DNA of 50,872 nt, taken from contig NZ_FRDM01000028.1 of assembly GCF_900143215.1 (NCBI RefSeq), positions 1 through 50,872 on the forward strand. The letters are read 5' to 3'. This DNA is from Geodermatophilus obscurus. GTDB taxonomy: Bacteria > Actinomycetota > Actinomycetes > Mycobacteriales > Geodermatophilaceae. Under the pieces are notes generated by a model, which did not search any database, was not told where the DNA came from, and saw only the letters and a list, made by a program, of their open reading frames with translations. This document shows positions 25,283-33,704 of the stretch, one piece after another. Positions within the stretch are counted from its first letter, which is position 1. Every line of letters begins with the position of its first letter. The translations under genes were made by a program, and so were the position numbers.

Positions 25283-26098
25283 TCAGGAGGTTCGTCCTCC
25301 TGCCGCGTCGCGCAGGAGGAACGCGCCGTACCCGACGACGCGGGCGCGCCCCGCTCCGCTGTCCGCCGACGTGGCCAGACGGAGCAGTTCGACCGACATG
25401 TGGCGCTCTGCGGCGTGGTGCAGCAGCCCGCGCAGAGGTTGGTGGCCACAGGCGTCGTCCGGGCGCAGGGCGGCGGCGTCGCGGGCCAGGACGGCGTCGG
25501 CAGTGCGCCGGTCCCGCTCGTGGGCCGAGGGCTCGTCGAGGTGGTGGCTGAGGTCGGTGGAGACGACCGCGAGGGCGCCGTCGACCGCGAGCAGAGCGGT
25601 CAGGACAGCCGCCACGGACTCCGGCTGCGTTCGGCCCACCAGCACCGGCAGCACCGCCACCTCGGGGCCGAGGACGCGCTGGAGGAACGGCAGCTGCGTC
25701 TCCAGGGAGTGCTCGCCGTCGTGGGGACGGTCGTCCACCGCCACGCCGGGCAGCGCAGTGGCCACCGTCCGGGCGTCGTCGTCGATCCTCACGATGCCCA
25801 GCGGTGTGGCGAAGGCGTCCACGGCCGGCACCGCCATCCCGTCGAGCGGGCAGAAGTGTGCCGGCCCCAGCAGCACGACCCGGGGAACGGCATGCGGTGC
25901 CACGGTGAGGTGCGCGTACGCGGTCGCGGCCACCGCGCCCGAGTACCGGTACCCGGCGTGCGGCGCGACCACGGCAGCCGGCGGCACCGGTCGCGGCTGG
26001 CCGCAGACCTCGTCGAGCAGTCGGTCCACCAGGTCGCGCAGCTCCTCCGGATCAGCGGGGTAGAACCGGCCGGCGACCGCGGGCGGGCGCACGCGCAC
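25283..26098 (-). CDS. amrB: AmmeMemoRadiSam system protein B (MEMO1 family)
   Basis: The 271-aa protein is a MEMO1/AmrB member related to extradiol-type dioxygenases. The N-terminal VRPPAVAGRFYPADPEEL, VVAPHAGYRYSGAVAATAY, VVLLGPAHFCPLDGM, EHSLETQLPFLQ and VVSTDLSHHLDE supply the conserved His/Asp residues of the metal site. Function in bacteria is unknown; it co-occurs with a radical SAM protein and AMMECR1. GTG 26098 follows GGAG 8 nt upstream and lies 3 bp after the radical SAM stop, so the two genes are co-translated. The AMMECR1 (A) protein is not next to it. Confidence 0.92.
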   Translation of the reverse strand: MRVRPPAVAGRFYPADPEELRDLVDRLLDEVCGQPRPVPPAAVVAPHAGYRYSGAVAATAYAHLTVAPHAVPRVVLLGPAHFCPLDGMAVPAVDAFATPLGIVRIDDDARTVATALPGVAVDDRPHDGEHSLETQLPFLQRVLGPEVAVLPVLVGRTQPESVAAVLTALLAVDGALAVVSTDLSHHLDEPSAHERDRRTADAVLARDAAALRPDDACGHQPLRGLLHHAAERHMSVELLRLATSADSGAGRARVVGYGAFLLRDAAGGRTS

Positions 26099-26101
26099 CG
26101 A

Positions 26102-27202
26102 TCAGCTCCCGGCCACGGACACCGGCAGCCGCCGCGCTCCCCACCTGCCGACCGGCCCGTCGTAGCGCCCCGGCACGGCGGCACCGCACGAGGCGCAGCG
26201 CCCGTCGTCGGTGAGCCGGTAGCGCCCGATGACGTACCAGTTCCGCTCCACGAGGGCCTCACCGCAGGCCGGGCATGTGGTGCGGCCGCCCTCGGCGTCG
26301 TGCACGTTGCCCGTGTAGACGAAGCGCAGCCCCTGTTCCAGGGCGATCCGCCGCGCGCGGGTCAGCGTCGCCGGCGGGGTGGGCGGGACGTCGCGCATCT
26401 TGTAGTCCGGGTGGAAGGCGGTGAAGTGCAGCGGGACGTCGGGCCCCAGGTTCTCGGCGATCCAGGCACACTCGGCGCCGATCTCCGCGTCGGAGTCGTT
26501 GTGCCCCGGGATGAGCAGCGTGGTGATCTCGAACCACACGTCGGTCTCGTGCCGCAGGTACACCAGGGTGTCGAGCACCGGCTGCAGGCGGGCGGCGGAC
26601 ACCTTCCGGTAGAAGTCGTCGGTGAACGCCTTGAGGTCCACGTTCGCCGCGTCGACGTGCGCGTACAGCTCCCGTCGCGGGTCGTCGCCCACGTAGCCGG
26701 CGGTGACCAGGACGGACCTGACGCCCCGTGCCCGGCAGGCGTCGGCGACGTCCACCGCGTACTCGAGGAAGATCGTCGGGTCGTTGTACGTCATCGCGAC
26801 GCTGCGGCAGCCCAGCCGCTCGGCGGCCGCGGCGATGTCCTCCGGACCGGCGGCGTCGGAGAGCCGCTCGATCTCCCGCGACTTGGAGATGTCCCAGTTC
26901 TGGCAGAACCGGCAGGACAGGTTGCACCCCGCGGTGCCGAAGGACAGCACCGCGCTGCCGGGCAGGAAGTGGTTGAGCGGCTTCTTCTCGATGGGGTCCA
27001 CGCAGAACCCGCTCGACCGCCCGTACGCAGTCAGCACGACCTGGTCGTCGACGCGACCGCGCACGAAGCACAGGCCCCGCTGGCCCTCGTGCAGCCGGCA
27101 CTCCCGCGGGCAGACGTCGCACTGCACGCGACCGTCGTCGAGCCGGTGCCAGAACCGGCCCGGCACCGTGAAGCGGTCGTGAAGACTGATGTCGGCCGTC
27201 AT
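26102..27202 (-). CDS. amrS: AmmeMemoRadiSam system radical SAM enzyme
   Basis: The 366-aa protein is a PflA-like radical SAM enzyme. The 4Fe-4S motif is CNLSCRFC within FGTAGCNLSCRFCQNWDISKS. The N-terminal zinc-finger-like CDVCPRECRLHEGQRGLCFVRG and the C-terminal pair CPACGE and CASCGA are typical of the AmrS family. YNDPTIFLEY and DLKAFTDDFYRK are family blocks. Its substrate is unknown, though activation of a partner enzyme has been suggested for the family. ATG 27202 has GGAGG 5 nt upstream; the longer frame to 27421 is not conserved. It is first in a two-gene operon with the MEMO1 gene. Confidence 0.93.
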   Translation of the reverse strand: MTADISLHDRFTVPGRFWHRLDDGRVQCDVCPRECRLHEGQRGLCFVRGRVDDQVVLTAYGRSSGFCVDPIEKKPLNHFLPGSAVLSFGTAGCNLSCRFCQNWDISKSREIERLSDAAGPEDIAAAAERLGCRSVAMTYNDPTIFLEYAVDVADACRARGVRSVLVTAGYVGDDPRRELYAHVDAANVDLKAFTDDFYRKVSAARLQPVLDTLVYLRHETDVWFEITTLLIPGHNDSDAEIGAECAWIAENLGPDVPLHFTAFHPDYKMRDVPPTPPATLTRARRIALEQGLRFVYTGNVHDAEGGRTTCPACGEALVERNWYVIGRYRLTDDGRCASCGAAVPGRYDGPVGRWGARRLPVSVAGS

Positions 27203-27647
27203 GACGCCTCCTGCACCCACGATAGGCGCGCACAACGGGTGGACGGGTGCGCTGAGAGCAGCCCTTTCGAGCAGACCCGCCCCCAGCACACCTCCCCGGG
27301 TGCGGGGGCCGCACGATGACCCGGAACCCCAGGCGTCGGCCGCGGGTTCGCGGCGGTTCATCGCGGTGCATCGGCGCAGCTCACACGGACCACGGAACTC
27401 CGGAGGACAGCGGCGGACCATTCGAACCCGGGCCGATGGTGGTCAAAGAGGGGGGTCAGGCTGACGCCGCCCGTCGTGCGCGGCCACAGCACGTGCGTGG
27501 CCTGTACTGATCCCGGAACCGATGTCGGCGTCCCGCGCGTGCAGCCAGGACTCGTCAGGAACTCGAGGGTGACCCCATCACCACGACGCCTACCGTGTAG
27601 GGAGGAATCTGCGCTCGCTTCATCCCCACGATCCAGGGAGCCCTCTG
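27203..27647. other. divergent intergenic region, radical SAM / MEDS protein
   Basis: No gene or RNA is seen in these 445 bases. They must hold the promoters of the radical SAM operon (leftwards) and the MEDS-HATPase gene (rightwards). I could not assign promoter boxes with confidence. Confidence 0.45.
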
Positions 27648-28622
27648 GTGAGCGAAAGCAGAACGGGCGAGTACGCGCGCCGGTCAGTGGACGGTTACAT
27701 CCACGATGCCCTGCTCTACGACTCGGTTGGCGAGCTCACCGGCGTCGCGGCACCCTTTCTCCTGGAGGGTCTCGCCGCCGGGGATGCCGCCGTCATCGCC
27801 GCCGGCGCTCGTACGACAAGCGTCTTGACCGAGGCCGTCGACGGGGACCCACGGGTCCAGGTGCTGGGGCGCTCCGACGTCTACGGCACGCGCACCCCCA
27901 CGGCGATCACGGCCATCCGCCGGTTGGCGGAGCGCAACGCGGCGGAGGGCATCGGCCGGGTCCGAGTGGTCGGCGAGGTCGACTTCGGGCGCACCCAGCG
28001 GGACTGGCTGGAGTGGCAACGCTACGAGGCCGTGATCAACATCGCCCTCGCGCCGTGGCCCTTGTGGGGCTTGTGCGTCTTCGACGCACAGCGACTGCCC
28101 GAGCAGGTCCTCGTGTCCGCGCTGCGCACGCATCCGAACCTGGTCACCCCGGAGGGCCGCGCATCCAATCCGCTCTTCGGCGACCCGGTGCGTTATCTGC
28201 GCTCGTTCCCGGTGCCACCGGAACCGTTGGAGAGCACGCCGCCGCGGCTGGCCGCATGGGATGTCTCGGACTTCATCGGCCTCCGGCACGCCGTCGCGGC
28301 GGAACTCGCCACCTCGGATGCTCCCCGCGACGTGCTCGGGGACTTCTTGATCGCGGTCGACGAGATGACGTCCAACGCCGTCCGGCACGGTCAACCCCCG
28401 ATCGACGTCGCGCTGTGGATCTCGTCCGACAGGCTGGTCTGCACCGTCCGGGACCGAGGACGCGGATGGGACGACCCGCTGGCCGGCTACGATCCCGCGC
28501 ACGGCGGCGACCTGTCCCGCGGCGGCATGGGGTTGTGGCTGGCACGCCAGTTCTGCGACCACGTCGACATCACCCATCCCGGGGAGGGCGTCAGCGTGCG
28601 GCTGACCACGCGGCTGCACTGA
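27648..28622 (+). CDS. MEDS-domain HATPase (RsbA-type anti-sigma regulator)
   Basis: The first ~190 residues form a MEDS sensory domain (DALLYDSVGELTGVAAPFLLEGLAAGD, EVDFGRTQRDWLEWQRYEAVIN). The last ~120 form a GHKL ATPase: FLIAVDEMTSNAVRHG (N box), CTVRDRGRGWDDP (G1) and RGGMGLWLARQFCD (G2). There is no His-containing dimerisation helix, so this is a serine-kinase/anti-sigma type protein like RsbA rather than a histidine kinase. It probably controls a stress sigma factor through a STAS antagonist, none of which is encoded nearby. The GTG at 27648 follows GGGAG by 9 nt. Confidence 0.87.
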   Translation: MSESRTGEYARRSVDGYIHDALLYDSVGELTGVAAPFLLEGLAAGDAAVIAAGARTTSVLTEAVDGDPRVQVLGRSDVYGTRTPTAITAIRRLAERNAAEGIGRVRVVGEVDFGRTQRDWLEWQRYEAVINIALAPWPLWGLCVFDAQRLPEQVLVSALRTHPNLVTPEGRASNPLFGDPVRYLRSFPVPPEPLESTPPRLAAWDVSDFIGLRHAVAAELATSDAPRDVLGDFLIAVDEMTSNAVRHGQPPIDVALWISSDRLVCTVRDRGRGWDDPLAGYDPAHGGDLSRGGMGLWLARQFCDHVDITHPGEGVSVRLTTRLH

Positions 28623-29018
28623 ATGAAGCCGGAACCAGCCGGCTGGTCCAGCCGCGATTCGACCCCCCCGCCGACGGCCGACGGACACTCACTGGCCTAC
28701 GCGTTCCTCGATCGGTGGTGGCAGTACGGAAAAGGCGCCGGGTGACCGCGTCCCAGCGCGAGCGGTGTCCTGTCCAACTGGCACCGCCACGTCCTCGTGG
28801 TCACCGCGGTCCCGCGCTTCGTCACCCTGCTGTGGACCGGCCGAGGCGGCTGCGCCGGTGGGAACTCCGGGACCTGTCCGGCGATCTCCACTGGCGCGGC
28901 GTCGTGCGCCGGCCCGCCACCCTCGGTTCGACCGGCGTGGCTCGACCGCCGCGGCCTTCGGGCAGCCGCGGCGGCTGCTGAACTCATCCACGGGATGGCC
29001 GCGGACCGCGACAACCCC
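28623..29018. other. intergenic region between convergent genes
   Basis: No gene is recognised in these 396 bases. A 14-bp palindrome ACCAGCCGGCTGGT lies at 28634-28647, just after the MEDS gene stop, and could help transcription end there. The remaining frames look like decayed or non-coding sequence. Confidence 0.4.
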
Positions 29019-30965
29019 CTACCGGGTGGCCGTGGCCCCCACCTCGGGCGCCGCCACGGCTGGCAGCCTCTCGTACTGCTCGGCGGCCGGCTCGGGGTGC
29101 GTCGGCATCATCGGGCCGTCGCCCGCCGGGTCGAGCACGTCCTCCTCGAACCACTCGTAGCGGCCGGAGAGCACCTGCTGCGCGGCCTCGTACTGGGCGT
29201 CGTCGTCGTTGGCCCACAGGGCCGTGAACAGCCGGTCGGCCCGCCGGCGGGCCTGGCCGCAGAACAGGTCGGCCAGTTCGACGGCCTGCTGCCTGCGGTC
29301 GGGCTGCTCGCGGGCGATGGTGTCCGCATACACGCACGCGCACGTGATCCCGTAGAGCTCGGCGCCGATGTCGACGATCCGACCGAGCAGGTGGCCCTTG
29401 TGCTCGAGGCGCGCCTGGTAGCGGCCCATCGCGTAGAAGGTCGAGCGCGCGAGCTTGCGCGAGTGGCGCTCGACGTAGCGCAGGTGCCTGGCCAGGTCGC
29501 CGAACTCCGAGAACGAGCCGGGACGCTGGCCAGCGCCCGTCGTCAGCGTCGGGAACCACGTGGCGTAGAAGGCACCCGCCTTGGCGACGGCCTTCGCCTT
29601 GTCGGCCAGGCCGGAGCCGCCGAGCAGTACGTCGCCCGCGACCTGCAGGTGCTGGTCGACGGCCTCACGGGCGATCAGCAGGTGCATGATCTCCGTGGAG
29701 CCCTCGAAGATGCGGTTGATGCGCATGTCGCGCAGCATCTGCTCGGCCGGCACCGGCTTCTCCCCGCGCTGCGCGAGCGACTCGGCGGTCTCGTATCCGC
29801 GACCGCCGCGGACCTGGACCATCTCGTCGACGGCGGTCCAGCCGAGTTCCGACCCGTAGAGCTTCGCGAGCGCGGCCTCGATGCGGATGTCGTTGCGCTC
29901 GTCGTCGGCCAGCCGGCTCGACACGTCGAGCATCGCCTCGAGGCCGAACGCCGTGCCCGCCAGCCAGGCGAGCTTCTGCGCGATCGGGTCGTGCTTGCCG
30001 ATGGGCCGGCCCCACTGCTTGCGCTCGGCCGACCACTCGCGCGCGATCTTGAGCGAGTACTTGACCATGGACAAGCAGAACGTCGGCAGCGACAGGCGGC
30101 CGGTGTTGAGCGTGGTGAGCGCGATCCGCAGGCCCTTGCCCTCGCCGCCGATGACGTCCTCGTTGGGGACGAAGACGTCGTCGAAGCGCGTCACCGAGTT
30201 CTCGATGCCCTTGAGCCCCATGAAGTCGTTGCGGTGCTCGACCGTGATGCCCGGGCGGTCGTACGGGCAGAGAAAGGCGGTGATGCCGCCCTTGTGGCCG
30301 TCGGACCTCGGGACGACGGCCATGATCACGACCACGTCGGCGATCGCGCCGTTGGTCGCCCACAGTTTCGTGCCGTTGATCCGATAGCCGGTGCCGTCCT
30401 CGGTCGGGACCGCGGTCGTGCTCATCCGCGCCGGGTCCGAGCCGACATCCGGCTCGGTGAGCAGGAATGCCGAGATGTGGTCCTTGGCGAGCTTGGGCAA
30501 CCACTGGCGCTTCTGCTCCTCGGAGCCGAAGTGGCGCAGCGGCTCGGGCAGGCCGATGGACTGATGCGCGGACAGCAGCGTCGAGATCGACGAGTGCCAC
30601 GTGCCGGCCATGGCCAGCGCCTTGTTGTAGTAGACCTGACTCAGCCCCAGCCCCCCGTACCCCTCGGGGATCTTCATGCCGAGGGCGCCCAGGTCCCCGA
30701 GTCCCTGGATGACGTCCTCGGGGATCTTCGCCTCGCGCTCGATCTGCCGCCGGTCGACGCGCTCGGTGAGGAAGGCGCGGAGGCTCTTGAGGAACGCCTC
30801 GCCCCTCTCGACGGCGGCTGGTCGGAGTTCGGCCTGCGGGTGGATCAGGTCGAGGCGGAAGTTGCCGAGGAAGAGCTCCTTGCCGAACGACGGCTTGGTC
30901 CACTCGGTCTCGCGACTGGCCTCGGCGACGCGCTTCGACTGTTGGTATGACGGGTTCGACGCCAT
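29019..30965 (-). CDS. acyl-CoA dehydrogenase, large VLCAD/FadE-like
   Basis: FAD-dependent alpha,beta-dehydrogenation of acyl-CoA, first step of beta-oxidation. The 648-aa protein is longer than the ~380-aa standard enzymes and has the C-terminal extension of the VLCAD/ACAD9 group. Visible blocks are IPEGYGGLGLSQVYYNKAL, FLLTEPDVGSDPARMSTTA, NGTKLWATNGAIADVVVIMA, FMGLKGIENSVTRFDDVFVP, VQVRGGRGYETAE, and RDMRINRIFEGSTEIMHLLI with the ATP/CoA-region Arg-Glu. ATG 30965 is preceded by GGAGGAGA, spaced about 12 nt. It stands alone, so chain-length preference and pathway are not given by context. Confidence 0.92.
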   Translation of the reverse strand: MASNPSYQQSKRVAEASRETEWTKPSFGKELFLGNFRLDLIHPQAELRPAAVERGEAFLKSLRAFLTERVDRRQIEREAKIPEDVIQGLGDLGALGMKIPEGYGGLGLSQVYYNKALAMAGTWHSSISTLLSAHQSIGLPEPLRHFGSEEQKRQWLPKLAKDHISAFLLTEPDVGSDPARMSTTAVPTEDGTGYRINGTKLWATNGAIADVVVIMAVVPRSDGHKGGITAFLCPYDRPGITVEHRNDFMGLKGIENSVTRFDDVFVPNEDVIGGEGKGLRIALTTLNTGRLSLPTFCLSMVKYSLKIAREWSAERKQWGRPIGKHDPIAQKLAWLAGTAFGLEAMLDVSSRLADDERNDIRIEAALAKLYGSELGWTAVDEMVQVRGGRGYETAESLAQRGEKPVPAEQMLRDMRINRIFEGSTEIMHLLIAREAVDQHLQVAGDVLLGGSGLADKAKAVAKAGAFYATWFPTLTTGAGQRPGSFSEFGDLARHLRYVERHSRKLARSTFYAMGRYQARLEHKGHLLGRIVDIGAELYGITCACVYADTIAREQPDRRQQAVELADLFCGQARRRADRLFTALWANDDDAQYEAAQQVLSGRYEWFEEDVLDPAGDGPMMPTHPEPAAEQYERLPAVAAPEVGATATR

Positions 30966-31455
30966 GGACCAGGATCTCCTCCTGTCCCTGGGTCGACAAC
31001 CGACCTCGACGCCGGAAGGCCTGGACGGCCCGGTAGCGGACCGTGATGGCGAGCTGCGGGTCTGGTGTGCAGTCCGACCTTCCATCGGCCATCGACCCAT
31101 GGACGCGTCTCACGGTTGGTTCGTCGTGCCGGCTACGCGCTGCGGGTGCGCCGGGCGGAGGCTGTGGTGGGTGATCGGGGAGCCCGTTCCGTGCGCATCA
31201 CAGTGGTTCCACGCGGACAGAGGAACTAGCCGGGCGGTGAGCTCGGCCACGTCCATGCGAGCAGAGGGCCCCAGGACATGGCGGCCTTCGTCCCCGCAAT
31301 GCTCGCTACCTTCGCCACGACCGCGCCGGAGCCGGCCAGGACAGCGCCGGGGCATGCGTCCGATCCGCAGCGCAACGCACCCCCCGGCATGGCCGTCGCC
31401 GCCCCGGCGCCGGCCGCGGCCCCGGGCGCCGCCACCGTCCAGCGGATGAGGGGTC
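30966..31455. other. 490-bp intergenic region
   Basis: Between two minus-strand genes; contains the promoter of the acyl-CoA dehydrogenase near 31000. No gene, RNA or strong repeat is recognised. Ala-rich frames near 31278-31493 have no family features. Confidence 0.4.
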
Positions 31456-31839
31456 TCAACCGCTGCACGGGACAGTCCGTGCCGGTCCGGTGATCACCCG
31501 CAGAAGTGTCTCGCCGCTCAACTCCCCCTTGGCGATGAACCCGCGCGCCGTGCTGGCGTCCACTCGGTGGCCGTAGTCCCGCAGTGCCCGGCTCGAGACC
31601 AGCACGACGATGGGTGCGCGCGCCTCCGCGGCGAGCGCCTCCGCGACTGTGAAGCCGTCCAGGTCCGGCAGCTGGATGTCGAGGAGGACGACGTCGGGCA
31701 CCAGATCGCGGGCTACGGAGAGGCACTCGGCGCCGTCGGCCGCCTCCCCCACGACCTGGAAGCCCTCGGCCATGAGCAGCCGGCGGGCCAGCGACCGGAA
31801 GGGAGCGTGATCATCCACGATCAGCACCCGCGCTGCCAC
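31456..31839 (-). CDS. single-domain response regulator
   Basis: The 127-aa product is one CheY-like receiver domain without an output domain: RVLIVDDHAPFRSLARRLL (acidic pair), PDVVLLDIQLPDLDG (phospho-acceptor Asp), APIVVLVSS (switch Ser) and RGFIAKGELSGETLLR (conserved Lys). The start is GTG 31839, since homology begins at VAARVLIVDDH. Such proteins relay phosphate or bind a partner. No kinase lies next to it; the DevS-like kinase 16 kb away is the only histidine kinase in the window. Confidence 0.9.
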   Translation of the reverse strand: MAARVLIVDDHAPFRSLARRLLMAEGFQVVGEAADGAECLSVARDLVPDVVLLDIQLPDLDGFTVAEALAAEARAPIVVLVSSRALRDYGHRVDASTARGFIAKGELSGETLLRVITGPARTVPCSG

Positions 31840-31974
31840 GGGTCGATGCTGACACCGGTTCCCGGCACTGCCCACGGGGACAACCCTGCATGCAGACCGG
31901 GGTCTGCCCGCTGGTGGGGCCTCGTCGACCGGGCGAACCCTCGGGAGGGTCAGTTCAATCCCCCGGAGGCCGTC

Positions 31975-32457
31975 ATGTCCCGTTCCGTGCGCCCGACCGC
32001 GAGCTTGTGCCGAGCCGGCGTGGCCGGCGCGGCCGCAGTCGTCCTGCTGACCGCCTGCGGCGGCGATGGCGGAGCGTCAGCGACCAACTCACCGGAGGCC
32101 ACCAGCACCGTGGCGGAGCGGACCGCCACTCCCGGTGCGGCCACCTTCTGCGCTCAGGCCGCCGGGATCGACCAGCGGGTCGACTCCGCCTTGTCCGACC
32201 TCGAGGACAACGACCCGTCGGTCACCGACGCGTTCCATCAGATCGCCACCGAGTTGCGCGGCATCGACGCACCGGACGCGATCAGCTCCGACTGGGAGGC
32301 GATGGCGGTCGGCCTGGACCGGATGGCCGACGCGTTCGCCGACATCGACGACATCACCGACCTCGACTCGATCGAGTCACTGGACCGGGCCGAGGGCGAC
32401 CTGACCACGGCGAGCACCAACGTGGACACCTACCTCAGCGACGAGTGCGGGCTCTGA
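31975..32457 (+). CDS. small secreted lipoprotein, 160 aa
   Basis: The N-terminus is a lipoprotein signal: charged MSRSVRPTASLCR, a hydrophobic GVAGAAAVVLL stretch and the lipobox LLTAC with the lipid-modified Cys followed by Gly-Gly. A Ser/Thr-rich linker follows, then a helical acidic domain with several Asp-rich turns (DIDDITDLDSIESLDRA) and two further Cys (FCAQ, DECGL) that could form a disulfide. I do not recognise a family. Function is unknown; the acidic helices could bind cations. ATG 31975 has GGAGG 5 nt upstream. This start region is repeated almost exactly before the CPBP gene 617 bp away. Confidence 0.75.
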   Translation: MSRSVRPTASLCRAGVAGAAAVVLLTACGGDGGASATNSPEATSTVAERTATPGAATFCAQAAGIDQRVDSALSDLEDNDPSVTDAFHQIATELRGIDAPDAISSDWEAMAVGLDRMADAFADIDDITDLDSIESLDRAEGDLTTASTNVDTYLSDECGL

Positions 32458-32591
32458 CCCGTCGGTGCAGGTACCGACCTCCGAGCGCCGAGCCCAGGGG
32501 CGCCCCTTGCACCGAGGGAGTCGCCCGCCGGTCCGGCGGAACGACCGGACGAACGCCCCGATCCCTCCCCCACCTGCCGTTGGAGGCCGTC

Positions 32592-33413
32592 ATGTCCCGC
32601 ACCGTGTCCTGGGTCCAGCAGCACCGGCTAACCACGTTCTTCGCCCTGGCCTACCTGGTGGGATGGGGCCCCTGGCCCCTTCGCCGCCACCGGTCTGCTG
32701 CCCGCCCAGATCTCGTTCTTCCCCTTCGGGCCCCTCGTCGCCGCGGTCGTCGTCATCGGTCTCGCCGACGGGCGGCCCGGCTACCGCCGGCTCGGGTCCC
32801 GGCTGCTCCGGTGGCGGGTGGGCTGGGTCTGGTACGTCGTCGCCCTCGGGCTCCCGGTGGCCCTCGTGCTCGTCACCGGCTTCGTCACCTCCTGGCTCGG
32901 CGCCCCGGCACCCGACTTCTCCACCATCGTCGGGTCGGACGTCCTGCTGTTGCTGGCCGTCCGCCTGGTCGACGTCACCGACGGCGCGGCCGGTGAGGAG
33001 CCGGGGTGGCGCGGCTTCGCACTCCCCCATCTGCAGGCCAGGTTGCCCCCCTGGGCACGGCCGGCCTGCTGGGGGTCGTGACCGCCGGCTGGCACGTTCC
33101 GCTGGTGGTTCTCGGCAGCCTGGCCCCGGCCGGCTTGCCGAGCACCGTGGCGATCACGTTCCTCTACGTCTGGCTGGTCAACCGCACCGATGGCAGCCTG
33201 CTGATGCCCCTGCTGTTCCACGCCAGTCAGGGCGCGCTGACCTTCGGCATGCTCGGCTTCACCGGTGCCGACGCCGACCGCGTCCCGGTCGTCTACTTCG
33301 GCGTCCTCGTCGTCGCGGTGGCGGTCACCATCGGGTTCGACCACACGGCCTGGCGGAGCGCGCCGGCGTCCGCCGTCAACGAGGAGCCGGTACCCGCTGC
33401 TCTGGCGCACTGA
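32592..33413 (+). pseudogene. CPBP-family intramembrane protease, two frameshifts
   Basis: Three successive frames add up to one CPBP (Rce1-like) membrane glutamic protease of about 273 residues. The first runs TFFALAYLVGWGPWP. The second carries SFFPFGPLVAAVVVIGLADG through GEEPGWRGFALPHLQ (motif 1 EExxxR). The third carries LLGVVTAGWHVPLVVLGSL (motif 2 His) and LFHASQGALTFGML (motif 3). The shifts fall in C-runs: an extra C at 32676-32679 and a missing C in the C6 run at 33046-33051. They cancel, so the two ends share a frame. Either the gene is broken or these are sequencing errors in homopolymers. Confidence 0.82.
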
Positions 33414-33486
33414 CGGCGAACCGGCTCCGAGCGATGATCCCCACCGTGGACACCCCCGCGGTCGACCGTCCGCGAAATCGGTGTTG

Positions 33487-33539
33487 GCGTGATGACCGCG
33501 GCCATGCTGCCCGCCCAGCAGGCGCCGCGGTCATCACGC
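33487..33539. terminator. bidirectional hairpin between convergent genes
   Basis: A perfect 15-bp inverted repeat (arms 33487-33501 and 33525-33539, GCGTGATGACCGCGG and its complement) with a 23-nt loop lies between the CPBP gene (plus) and the membrane reductase (minus). The position suits a shared terminator for convergent transcripts; no T-tract is present on either side. Confidence 0.75.
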
Positions 33540-33704
33540 GCGGACGAGAGGCGGAGCCGCCCTACCCGAATACCGAACGCGGACTCGAGGCGCGTACAGC
33601 GGTGCGGAGATCCGGGCGATCAGAGGTGTAGCGCGGATCGGTATCGCGGCCTCCGACACCGCGTCCGCTCGGCCCGCCGTGTCGCGTTCTCGATCGGGGT
33701 CCGC

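Noticed and set aside
28797..30950. A 717-codon open frame on the plus strand
   Set aside because: It is antisense to the acyl-CoA dehydrogenase, which has all family motifs; the product resembles a mirror of high-GC coding DNA.
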